A stretch of 60,000 nt of DNA from Strigamia acuminata (Eukaryota; Arthropoda; Chilopoda; Geophilomorpha; Linotaeniidae), in contig OX442314.1 of NCBI GenBank assembly GCA_949358305.1, forward strand, positions 51,036,581-51,096,580, in the 5' to 3' direction. The notes under the pieces were generated by a model. It made no database searches, was not told where the DNA came from, and saw only the letters and a program-made list of their open reading frames with translations. The stretch's first letter is position 1. Each line of letters opens with the position of its first letter. Of this stretch, positions 1 through 8,647 are shown one piece after another. Both the position numbers and the translations under genes were made by a program.

Positions 1-228
1 CTTCCATCACGCCGCCAGTGTTACTGTTGGCGTGCTCTGCTGTAGGAATTAAATCAAGGTTCAAGTCGTCCCACTTGAATAGTTCCTTATTTAATTTGGT
101 TGCAAGTACAATTGGTGGGGGTTTCTGATCCTTTCCAGATAATTCAAATAAATCATCTGAAAATTCCGAGAAATCGAATGGGTCTGTTTTAATGGGGGCT
201 GAAATGGTTGGTTCAACCCCCCTTAACA
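1..228 (-). CDS. pol: E0 Pol, N-terminal part (frameshift product, truncated by window edge)
   Basis: From the frameshift heptamer at 229-235 the -1 frame stays open through base 1, about 76 codons with no stop. It has no start codon, so it is read as the N-terminal linker of Pol made only as a Gag-Pol fusion. The stretch is acidic and hydrophilic and upstream of any protease motif. No enzyme domain is visible inside the window, so the assignment rests on position and frame only. Confidence 0.65.
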
Positions 229-235
229 GTTTTTT
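194..235 (-). other. E0 programmed -1 frameshift signal at the Gag/Pol junction
   Basis: Minus-strand heptamer A AAA AAC at 235-229, phased X XXY YYZ to the Gag frame, three codons before the Gag stop. Six bases downstream a G6 run (222-217) can pair with a C5 run (198-194), enclosing a smaller GGTT/AACC hairpin. Spacer and phase match known retroviral -1 sites. The pairing was read by eye, not folded. Confidence 0.75.
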
Positions 236-2505
236 GACTCATCTGCTTTTTCTGTCGAGCTTGTAGGAGCTTTCAAGAATTTTGTAAGTAGATCGGTAAC
301 TGAGCTGTGAAGGGACTTTTGAAGAGACGACTGCAATGTTGATTGTAAATCGCCTAGTTTCTTGTCTAGAAGTTCGGTCGTAACCCAGTTAGGTCTAGGC
401 CGTTTTACATCATCGGGCGTAGCTTGTGAGCTCGCCGGACGTTTATTCGCGGGATCTGCTTTATTTTTATTTAGCCATTTCGGGCATTCCCGTTTGAAGT
501 GCCCTGTTTCATGACAGTAAAAACACTTCCCGGACTTGGTCTCCATGTGGTTAATATAGATGGTCTCCATCGATTCTTCGTCTCCGCTTTCAACTTCAAT
601 GTCACTTTCCACTTGGGTAATTGGTTCATAACCGACAGTGGAACTCTTGAGTGATGGTCTAGATGCGAATTTGTTATCTTTTGCCTTTGTCGAGGCATTG
701 GATGCTGGGAATTCGCTGTTGTCAAACTCGAGACGCGCAGAATGTTGCTTTTTGTTTTCAAACATACAGCGATGTTTTCCCACGAAATAAATGATTTCTT
801 CGACTGTACTTTCACCGTACAGGTCCTTGTTCATCAATAACATAAAGCTTTCATCAGTTACATTATCGAATAGGTGGTCTATACCTTCTCTACTTCCGGG
901 TGCAATTTTCCCTTGCGCTTTGGAAAAACGCAACAGAAAATCATATAAGCTTTCGTCAGCTCTCTGGATTACGTTTTTCAGTCGTCTTGCTCGCGTGAGC
1001 GGGACGAGATCGAAACGTCTTAGAAAAGCGTCCTCGAAAATTTCCCAACTTGTGAAACGTCGTTTCTCTTGCCTGAACCATGTTTGCGCATGGCCCAGTA
1101 AATAACCCGGAATGATTTCATGTACCATGTTGTCTAATGTTATTTCTCGTAACATTGAAACTGATTTCACGACTTCCAAAAATCTTGACACGTCTTCCTG
1201 CTTTCCTTCAAAAGCTGGAATTTCTATTCCTTTACAGATGAATTTCCTATTTGGTTGCGGTTGCGATTGGGTATTTCGCACATTTCCCGACAATCTCTGA
1301 ACTAGTAAGTTCATGTCGTCTTGTGACAGAGTGGGGGCAGTGCTACTCGCACTGTTTCCCCTCCGTGGCGGTGGAGAATCTGAACGTTGAAAATAACTGG
1401 GAGGGAGCAAGTTAGGATTATCGGTGTGATGTCCCCCTTGCCCTCCTTGTCCCCCTGGCTGGGGTGGACGGGGCTCATTTCTTCGACTCCCCCTTGCAGG
1501 AGGTGGCGAATATGAGCGTTGAAACTCATCTGGTCGCGGTGGCGAGGAACGACGGAATCTCCCCTGGCTGGGGGAGTTATACCCGTGATTCGTCTGATAA
1601 TCTTCGTAATTTGGCCGAAATTCCTCATACCCTATTTGAGCACGGGGAATAATTGGCGACGGCGACTTCTCTCGACGCAAGGCAGGCAAGTTCGGCCTTC
1701 TTCGCGGTGACTCGAAATGTGTATGAGGTTGAATCGGATTTGGGTCCACATCTCGTACTTCGTCGCGAACTCGTTGTTGGAAGCGTTCGATCGGATCGGC
1801 CGGAAATTTTCTAGTCGGAAATTCCTGCTGCGCCCCGTAATCAACAGGGGTTTTCAACGTTGAGGCTTGATCCCTAATTTCTTGTTGGAAACGTCGTATG
1901 GCTTCAGAGGGATGCTTAGGTGGATAAACAACTCTCCTCGGCGGAATTTCCTGTTCCAACACTAGCGGGAGTGCAGGAATAGGCTGTTGGTTACGCCGTT
2001 CAGGGACGATGGCCTGCGACTCGCTCGCGACTTTGTCCACTACAGATGGTCGTTGTACGTTATCCGTACGTTCAACCAGTAAAAGTTCATCTGACTTTGG
2101 AGTCGATGCACGTGGTTCTGTCGTTTGTTCCTTACTTGGAGAAGTAGGGTTAGCGAGTCGTAATGGAGGTGGAGCGGATGGCGGGTCACGCGACTTCTCG
2201 TAAGTTGCCGGCGGCCCTCCGTTGATACCTCCGCGGTTCAGTTCCAACTCGTCCGCTGATCGGCCGGAACGGTCGGACGAACCTCCCGGCTGTTGATTGC
2301 GAGCCATATACTGTTTGGCTTCGGTCAGCGAACCGAAGAAACGTACATCTAAATTGAAGTGGCGACAATACGCCCGCAAATCCTCGTCGGCGTCGTACTG
2401 CGTGCTTTCCTCCGTTATAGGAGTAAGCTGGTTCCGCGATTGATTCTCGTCTTCCTGATCTCTCGTTTGATTCAGGGTGTCGAACAGATTACGGTGATGT
2501 GTCAT
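223..2505 (-). CDS. gag: E0 Gag polyprotein
   Basis: Structural protein of the E0 particle, 760 codons from the ATG at 2505 (MTHHRN...). The open frame reaches back to 2694, but that part is leader-like. The N-terminal 370 residues are proline/arginine-rich and low complexity. A Retrotrans_gag-type core follows, with a WFRQEKRRFTSWEIFEDAF block typical of Ty3/gypsy capsids. Near the C terminus is one CCHC zinc knuckle (C-X2-C-X4-H-X4-C, CFYCHETGHFKREC), the nucleocapsid RNA-binding motif. A PPSY late-domain-like motif lies before the core (about 1390-1404). The frame is uninterrupted. The stop overlaps the frameshift signal leading into Pol. Confidence 0.9.
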   Translation of the reverse strand: MTHHRNLFDTLNQTRDQEDENQSRNQLTPITEESTQYDADEDLRAYCRHFNLDVRFFGSLTEAKQYMARNQQPGGSSDRSGRSADELELNRGGINGGPPATYEKSRDPPSAPPPLRLANPTSPSKEQTTEPRASTPKSDELLLVERTDNVQRPSVVDKVASESQAIVPERRNQQPIPALPLVLEQEIPPRRVVYPPKHPSEAIRRFQQEIRDQASTLKTPVDYGAQQEFPTRKFPADPIERFQQRVRDEVRDVDPNPIQPHTHFESPRRRPNLPALRREKSPSPIIPRAQIGYEEFRPNYEDYQTNHGYNSPSQGRFRRSSPPRPDEFQRSYSPPPARGSRRNEPRPPQPGGQGGQGGHHTDNPNLLPPSYFQRSDSPPPRRGNSASSTAPTLSQDDMNLLVQRLSGNVRNTQSQPQPNRKFICKGIEIPAFEGKQEDVSRFLEVVKSVSMLREITLDNMVHEIIPGYLLGHAQTWFRQEKRRFTSWEIFEDAFLRRFDLVPLTRARRLKNVIQRADESLYDFLLRFSKAQGKIAPGSREGIDHLFDNVTDESFMLLMNKDLYGESTVEEIIYFVGKHRCMFENKKQHSARLEFDNSEFPASNASTKAKDNKFASRPSLKSSTVGYEPITQVESDIEVESGDEESMETIYINHMETKSGKCFYCHETGHFKRECPKWLNKNKADPANKRPASSQATPDDVKRPRPNWVTTELLDKKLGDLQSTLQSSLQKSLHSSVTDLLTKFLKAPTSSTEKADESKNC

Positions 2506-3955
2506 GATATTTTTGTTCAAAAATATGAAAACACAAAGTGAGAAGTTGAAAAATCGGCGATAGATTCGGTGTGAGATTACGTACCGTTTAGTACGTAACC
2601 GACAAAATCGAACAACAACAAAAATTGGCGATAGGTTCGGTGTTAAAACGTGCACTGTGGGGTACACGAAAAACAACAAGAAAATAACGCCCAAAAAATA
2701 GATTGGAGTACTGAGGATTTTAATACAACACTAGCGCGGAGAAACAGTCACGCCTAAAGTAAAACTAGAGAAAGAATAGTACAACTGATTCTTTAAACTT
2801 GGTGTGGGCAAAACACACTTAAACTACAAAAATGAAATACACTTTTTATACTAAACTAGCGCTTAGGAAGGTGCGCTTTAAACTACAATGTTTTAACAAA
2901 ATTACACTTAACTTTACGGCTTTTTCGGATGCAAAATGGTCCAAACGAACAAGGTGGTCACGGTCCAAAATGGTGGTCAAGAGACGTCCAGTCAGTGTGG
3001 ATGCAAGAAGGCAAGTGGTCTTCACACTTCCCAAAAAATGAATTTTGGGGGTTAATCCGTTCAGTGGGATTGGACGAATGAAAAAATGACACATTTGACG
3101 TGTGCCACTCATTCATCACCCAACAATGCATTTCCTTTTCTGGATATGCCACCCACTGAGTTTTGGTCCAAATTCTTTTTCGAGAATTTGAACTTTGCCA
3201 TTCTTGTCAGCAAGATTAACCTGTTTTTTAAGACAAGTCAAAATCGCCCATTCTCCACAGCTGCTTGACAATCTCCAGTCTCTTTGTAAAGAGAAAATTG
3301 TTTTTATTTCTTTTTCGGGAAATAATCACAAAATACTACCATTAGTCACATTTTTGGTGAGAAAATATGACCTCTTCAGACTACCATCCAAGTGTCGTTA
3401 ACTTTTCGTACAAAAAGTTAAAGTTCAAGCATTTTGATTAGAAATAACTTAAACAATGGACAGCATCGTAAATTCTTCTAGTTGTAGAAACTTCTGTTTG
3501 TTTGTCGAGAATCAAAACTTTTTATTCAAAAGAAATGATCCAACAAACGTCTGGCACATTTATTTATATTTTTTGCGAAATAATAAATAACGTACGGTAG
3601 TCTACTTGTTACACATTCTTGTGAGAAAAATGCAACTAGACTCGGGAGACAGTGTTGAAATAATATTTCGATTAAAATATTAACAACACTGTGAAATTTG
3701 TAATTATATTTTTCTTTTTCGAGAGAAAATACAACAAACAAATCAAAAATCGTAATTTTCTCGTTAAAGAAAATCACAACACGAACAAAACGGTTATAAA
3801 TTTCTTTTTTAAGAAAATTTACAACACGGACATTTAGTCATAATTTTCTGGTTAGAAAAAATACAACTCAGCCATAATTTTCTTGGTAAAGAAAAATTAC
3901 AACAAAAATGTCAAAATTCAAAATTTTACCTAAGTTCACTTTTAGCTTGCAACCT
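2506..3955 (-). other. E0 untranslated leader between primer site and Gag
   Basis: About 1.45 kb without a credible coding frame, unusually long for a Ty3/gypsy leader. It is AT-rich and holds degenerate short repeats (see 3705-3910). Several short open frames read through it on both strands but none has coding character. Confidence 0.6.
3705..3910 (-). repeat. Degenerate ~45-bp repeats, each with a small inverted repeat
   Basis: On the minus strand a TGTTGT(n)ATTTTCTTT...AGAAAAT unit recurs about five times at roughly 45-bp spacing. In each copy the TTTTCTT and AAGAAAA arms face each other over a short loop, so the RNA could fold as a row of small hairpins. Related but more degenerate copies appear near 3290-3370. 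Confidence 0.6.
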
Positions 3956-3973
3956 ATCTCGGTAGAACCTCCA
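3956..3973 (-). promoter_or_regulatory. E0 primer binding site, tRNA-Gln type
   Basis: Minus-strand TGGAGGTTCTACCGAGAT matches the complement of the 3' end of animal tRNA-Gln (from memory) at 17 of 18 positions. It begins 2 nt after the LTR end (...GTCACA), the expected place for the minus-strand primer site. Confidence 0.8.
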
Positions 3974-3975
3974 CG

Positions 3976-5637
3976 TGTGACGATGACCTTTCGATGACGC
4001 TATCCGCTCAAAATGTGTATTTTGGCATAACAAGCAAGTCTATCAATTCTAGTAGTTGAGAGATAAGTTAACAAACCTAAAGTGTGAACTGGGTAAAATA
4101 ATGAAACCGGTGGTTATCAAGACATAACATATTTATTGATATCTGAATATAATCACCGTGAAGTGATTATATTAATCAATTTGCATAAAATATAGTTACA
4201 CAATAACTATGCCGACAAGTGGCCGTATAAATGGGTAGATAACTATACATACAGTCGCCTAACCGGCGCTATGATAATATCAAGTCGGCTTCATCGGGTC
4301 AGTAAGATGTCGTCTGAATCGGTTGATTATTTGGTCCTGGTTCGAATCTGTAATGAAAAGGTTAGTATCCGAGGACGTCCGGTTGACGGTATCTGCATCG
4401 CCACAAACTTGGGGCGGTTATTGGTTTAAATGGCTTGTGAGAGCCATTTACCAATTGACCTCTTATAAATGTTTTAAGACATTTATAATTGGTGTGATAC
4501 GTCAAATTGGTTCTTCATACGAGAGTAAACTGTTGCGAGTTTACAATCATAACTTCTGGTTCCGTGTAATGGATGTATTTATTAGAGTATTACTTTTCAG
4601 TAAATACTCGTAATAATTCTGCTTACATAAAGTTGGCAATTTAGCTACACATTTACTGGCAAGTAAATGCTAATGTAGCTAGTCTTCAGTTTTGTACAGT
4701 TCTGGAAGAAGTATCCGTGTTTATGCACAATGTTGAGTTGTGACATAAACTAGCTGGGGATTTAATCTAACTAAACTTTTCCGAGTTTAGTTATTTCAAC
4801 CCTAATGTTACATTTTCGACACGCTGTTCGGCAGCCGTGGTTTACTGTAACTGGCAGGCCTTGTGGAACACTTGTTGAATTATACCCGGCCCGACGGGAT
4901 TCTTACTACTCATCGCCGCGACCTGATCTCCTCACGGCCACACAGCCGTCATCGGGCACCCGGACATGGAGGCATCATATCACCCATCTCCACGTCAAGT
5001 GTACGCCGTATGTAGGTTGTCATAGGCCCGCAGTATAAGGGGCATTGACTGCGCAATCAACAGACAAGCAAGTGTCTGCGCAATCAACATGACAACCGGA
5101 GTAGTAGAAAGGGCTCAAGAAAACATATAGTCAAAATATCTGGTCAAGAGCGAGCTACTTCCTGTTGCGAGGAAGTATATACTCGGGGAAAACAATAGCT
5201 TGGCCATTACTCCAATGAGAGCAATGGTCCTGCAAATCCCCCCAATCACTGGTCCAGGTGATGGGATACTCAGGACACATTTTCAGTCCAGGTGGTCATC
5301 AGGGCAGACCATAGCTCTCTGCTAGGTCGGGACAGGAACTGGATAGCGAGGAACACTTTTGGATTAAGTCTTTCAACTTGATCCACGGGGGTCCACGCTT
5401 GGAGCAGGTGCGAGGGGGAGATTTAATCCCCTAGGCCTAGTTTTGGGGTAACTTTGCAGAGTTACCACAAAACAACCTAATATCCATATTTATTGCCATA
5501 AACATAAGATAACGTTGATTCTCTGCCTTAAAATCACATAAAAGTTGTATTTTATGTGGTTTTACGTCAAGTGACAAATTCTATTCGAATTTGCCGCTTT
5601 TGGTCGTCAGCGCCATCTATTGGCGTAATTTGTCGCT
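3976..5637 (-). repeat. E0 5' LTR
   Basis: About 1.66 kb. The LTR 3' end (...ATCGTCACA on the minus strand) abuts the primer site. Several blocks align with the solo LTR at 24771-26422: the TATA region (minus TATATAC near 5176-5182 beside a shared AACAGGAAGT block), a GGCGATGCAG...GTCAACCG block near 4370-4400, and a poly(A) signal AATAAA at 4132-4137. TATA to AATAAA is about 1 kb, so R would be very long. Many 15-40 bp inverted repeats occur in 4040-4850. The U3 end near 5637 is inferred from the alignment only. Confidence 0.7.
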
Positions 5638-6221
5638 ATATCGATGAGCGACTGCATGATCGTCATAAACTGTTCGACCGGTTCTCGGAATTTGGTTATG
5701 TCGGCGGAATGGAATACGTGTGGTCGACATTCACAGTCGGCGAACGAGACGAATGTGCGATTGGATTGCGCGCTGTCAGAGGCGCAAATCGAAGCAATTG
5801 CTTTCTACTTGAGCTGATGAGCGAGGAGCAATTGGCCGCTTATTTTTCTGTGTCGGCAAATTTGTTGTCGGTTTTGCAGAGCTTACTCGAGGATTGGGTG
5901 TACGTGGATTTGTTCGTGCGGGTGGCACAGGCGCACCGCGCTCGATTGCGCGACTGCGACGTTCAGGTTTTGCTCATGTGGGCGGCGGAACAGATTCGAG
6001 AGAAGCGCGACGACGATGGGTGCAAGGTTTGTTTTCAGGATTTGTGGACAAGTGCTTCGTCGGAGTTGAGGAAGGTTGTCATTAATTTCGAAGTGAATGA
6101 GCCCTTGTTGAGTGTAGCGCTTCACGAGGCGCGAGATTTTGCAAATATTCAGTTGTTGTTGAGAAATGTGAGTGAAGAAGACAAGAAGAGTATAATGAAA
6201 AGCATACAAATAAAATATTAA
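5556..6221 (+). CDS. Hypothetical protein, unrecognised
   Basis: Open frame of 221 codons. The first 27 or so lie in the E0 LTR, so the methionine near 5709 (MEYVWSTF...) is a more likely start, leaving about 170 residues. The protein is mostly helical in character, with Leu-rich stretches (SVLQSLLEDWVYVDLFVRV) and no signal peptide or membrane segment. Composition is more GC-rich and coding-like than the flanks, and an AATAAA overlaps the stop region (about 6208-6213). It could be the last exon of a host gene or a transposon-derived fragment. I see no diagnostic domain. Confidence 0.4.
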   Translation: MVLRQVTNSIRICRFWSSAPSIGVICRYIDERLHDRHKLFDRFSEFGYVGGMEYVWSTFTVGERDECAIGLRAVRGANRSNCFLLELMSEEQLAAYFSVSANLLSVLQSLLEDWVYVDLFVRVAQAHRARLRDCDVQVLLMWAAEQIREKRDDDGCKVCFQDLWTSASSELRKVVINFEVNEPLLSVALHEARDFANIQLLLRNVSEEDKKSIMKSIQIKY

Positions 6222-6879
6222 ATTTTAAACTACTGAGTACATTTTTCTAATTACACTCGATATTTATGGAAGAAGTCGTTTTTGAAAAGGGGATAGAAAT
6301 GATCCACCATTTTATTACAAAAAACACTAAATTTAATAATAATTCGCAGGTGAGATGCCGTAGTAAGACTTAAACTCGATTAGTCTGAGAAATGTGTCTA
6401 GGTGATAATTAAATAAAAACAAGTTTGAATAAATATGAAAAAATACACAATGATTTTATTCGGTTTTAAATTACAAATGATAAATTAATGATAATAAATT
6501 AAAAGATTAAATCAAGACTAGAATTGAGACTAAATATGAAATAATCGAAAAGGAAATAAAAGAAAGAAACGCGCGACAACGACTTGTTGTTGCGCCCGAA
6601 AATGGCGACACACTCGCACGTACGACTGCGGTGGCAGGAGCTCCGGAATAGCTCTCGGTGGCTCCTGTGATGGTAACAACAAAGGAATTGTTCCCCCAAA
6701 ACGGTTGCTTTTGCTAATTTTGTTTTCTTTCTCTTAGGAGATGAGCTTAAATTGCTCATGTCATTTCTATGTTTTCTAATGCGAGTGCAAATAGTTTTTG
6801 CAAATTTTGACAATTCATGTTTGTTTTTTAGCAAATGAATTTTGTGCATTTAGAGTTTTCTCACACCCTCAAATTTCAG
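6222..6879. other. Intergenic, no gene seen
   Basis: AT-rich sequence. A 116-codon minus-strand open frame at 6499-6849 has a basic, low-complexity translation and no recognisable domain, so it is not called as a gene. Confidence 0.5.
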
Positions 6880-6945
6880 TGGGATATGACCACTATAAAC
6901 AGGCTACGAAGAGAGCCAATCCCCGGTCTAATTTGTACTAGGTGT
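6880..6945 (+). repeat. Dispersed promoter-like repeat, copy 1 (copy 2 at 58870-58936)
   Basis: About 65 bp shared with the sequence upstream of the ORF at 59024, including the block GGCTACGAAGAGAGCCAATC and CTAATTTnTACTAG. A TATA-like element (ACTATAAAC here, CTATATAAGG in copy 2) precedes the block. This copy is not followed by a matching ORF, so it looks like a 5' remnant of the same repeat family. Confidence 0.7.
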
Positions 6946-6962
6946 TAATTCCATAGTAGGGA

Positions 6963-7052
6963 TTGCAGTACTGGTTTCAGTATCGGTTCCAGTACCGGTA
7001 TTGGTACCGGGATTCAGTGCCAGTCTTGGTACCGGGATTCAGTACCAGTCTT
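6963..7052 (+). repeat. Short tandem repeat (TTGGTACCGGGATTCAGTACC-like, about 25 bp)
   Basis: Two to three imperfect copies of a GGTACCGGGATTCAGT(A/G)CCAGTC unit, preceded by shorter GTTCCAGTACCGGTATTGG variants. It has no coding meaning. Confidence 0.7.
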
Positions 7053-7320
7053 GGTAAGGAAAGACGAAGTTTTGAGCGTTTAGCGAAGATTTGGCATCGT
7101 TATTGTCGGAATTCCCTACCTACAGATCGCTCGTGCGGCGATGGCAAACACCGGAGCACGCTCAACGGTGGTTCGTGACGGCGGCAACGAACGTGGGCTG
7201 CGCGTGTGACAAACGGTGTTTGGCACACGCAAAGGAGATTAAATGAGACACTAAACTAGGGATAAATTGCGGGTGTCAGCTATGGTTGGTACGATTGTTT
7301 TGAAAAGCATTTTTCATATT

Positions 7321-7508
7321 GTGACAGCACATTATCACCTTTATTTTCGATAACGCGAAGTCAGAGGGCCAAAAGTTACAACAATCTGCCTAAAAAAGAA
7401 AAAAATCGTTTTACGTAGCAAACGTAAATCGTTTTTTTGTTTTTTTGGGTAGATTGTGGTAACTTTGGGGCGACTGACTTTGCGTTATCGAAAATAAAAA
7501 TGACAATG
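7321..7508 (+). repeat. Foldback MITE, copy 1
   Basis: Nearly full-length palindrome: GTGACAGCACATTATCACC...TTTCGATAACG pairs with CGTTATCGAAAATAAAAATGACAATG, centred on ACGTAGCAAACGT. The second copy at 23249-23444 is complete at both ends. This copy lacks the terminal GTGCTGTCAC and joins directly to flanking sequence shared with copy 2. Confidence 0.8.
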
Positions 7509-7553
7509 ACGCTTCTCCTGGTTTTGTTCGGCGATATAATTCTCAATTTAAGA

Positions 7554-7607
7554 AATCTCTGGATTTGCTAATCGAACAAAACGAGGGCGAAGACGAAGAT
7601 ACACACA
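7554..7607 (+). repeat. Inverted repeat arm, partner at about 22893-22943
   Basis: About 50 bp (TCTGGATTTGCTAATCGAAC and onward) recurs in reverse complement on the far side of E1. With E1 removed these arms would face each other across about 330 bp, so E1 landed inside an older inverted-repeat element. Confidence 0.75.
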
Positions 7608-7643
7608 ACGTGTGGCGTCATGGCGATTAACGTCCGCCAAACG

Positions 7644-8604
7644 TGTAATGAGCCCAAATTATTATTAAATAAATAATAATAATTCTAGACTTATTGATGC
7701 TTAGACAAGACTTATCATAAAAACTACTCTCTAATATAAAACTCACAAAATGGTTTATTCTGACTTAGAATAAGATAAATTACAGTGATGAATAAAGCTT
7801 AATGGAAATAAGAAATGAAATAATAGATGAAATGACGAATTAACTTCAAATCGACGTGGAAACGTTATTCTGACGATTCCAACGTTCCGGCGATGATAAC
7901 GGCTCGTTTCGTCGCGCTTCTACGGCTCTCTTTCGACGCTCGACTCGATTTTCTACTCGGCGTCGCTCCTCGGTGAAACGGACTTGTTCCGTGACTCAAC
8001 TTCTTGAAATTGTCTGGCACAAATCGACTCCCGTCGATTTGCTTGGTCAGCCGGACTCTTTCCGATACTTCTTCTACACGTTCTCCGCAACTCCGTCGTC
8101 TTGGCGGCGAAACTGCGACTCTTTCGCACAACAATCTCTTCTCAACAATGTCGTTGAGACAAGATGAAATCTCACAATTGTATTCGTACAATTGCAAGAA
8201 TGGACTCTAGCTGGATCCCTCTCAGCAAGAGTGTGGCTTCCCGTGTCACTAGTTGTGGTGGCACAAGATGAATCTAGCTGGATTCTTCACAGCAAGATTA
8301 GGAGTATAAAACTTCACGGAGGTTTTCACAAAATACTGGAGGATTTCTCTGGGTTATTTTGTGTTGTTTCTCTGGCAAAGTTGAATTCATACTGAGGAGT
8401 TCTCACTCCTCTCAGGACTCATTTCCTGTTTGGAGGCTTGTGGGCTGGTTACCCTGGCAACCACCCACATTTCCTCCCACTCTACTTAGCTTTCTTGCCT
8501 GTAGACAGGAAGCATAAAAAACTCAAACTAAAATATAATAAACTAAAATATAATTTTACAGACTTTTTTCTGTTACTTCCTTAGTGACCACTAGGGTCAC
8601 TACA
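7644..8604 (-). repeat. E1 3' LTR
   Basis: 961 bp, TGTAATGAG...GTCACTACA on the plus strand. Minus-strand AATAAA at 7754-7759 is a plausible poly(A) signal. The open frames at 7865-8197, 7973-8167, 8004-8210 and 8192-8395 recur unchanged in the other LTR and are not genes. Confidence 0.95.
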
Positions 8605-8618
8605 CCTCCCTCCTTTTT
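8605..8618 (-). promoter_or_regulatory. E1 polypurine tract
   Basis: Minus-strand AAAAAGGAGGGAGG directly abuts the 3' LTR start (TGTAGTGACC), the expected plus-strand primer. Confidence 0.9.
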
Positions 8619-8647
8619 AGGAAGGATCCCCGATTCTTCCTTTACTC

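Larger units (their letters stand above)
1..5637 (-). mobile_element. E0: Ty3/gypsy-type LTR retrotransposon, 5' part (runs off the left edge)
   Basis: Read on the minus strand the order is LTR (about 5637-3976), primer binding site (3973-3956), a leader of about 1.45 kb, Gag (2505-223) and the beginning of Pol (from 228 to the window edge). The remaining Pol and the 3' LTR lie outside the window, so insertion age and target duplication cannot be read. The LTR family is confirmed by a related solo LTR at 24771-26422. The right boundary is uncertain: alignment to the solo LTR ends near 5637, but the terminal bases there do not form a clean TG...CA end. Confidence 0.88.

Noticed and set aside
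4336-4347. tRNA B-box-like GGTTCGAATC in the E0 LTR
   Set aside because: No matching A box or cloverleaf, and the real primer site is at 3956-3973. An equivalent GGTTCGATCC occurs in the solo LTR but likewise without a tRNA fold.
5556-5708. Upstream start of the 221-codon ORF
   Set aside because: The first part overlaps the E0 LTR alignment, so the later methionine is preferred.
7865-8395. Four open frames of 64-110 codons, repeated exactly at 21863-22393
   Set aside because: They lie wholly inside the two E1 LTRs, so their duplication reflects the LTRs, and their translations have no domain character.
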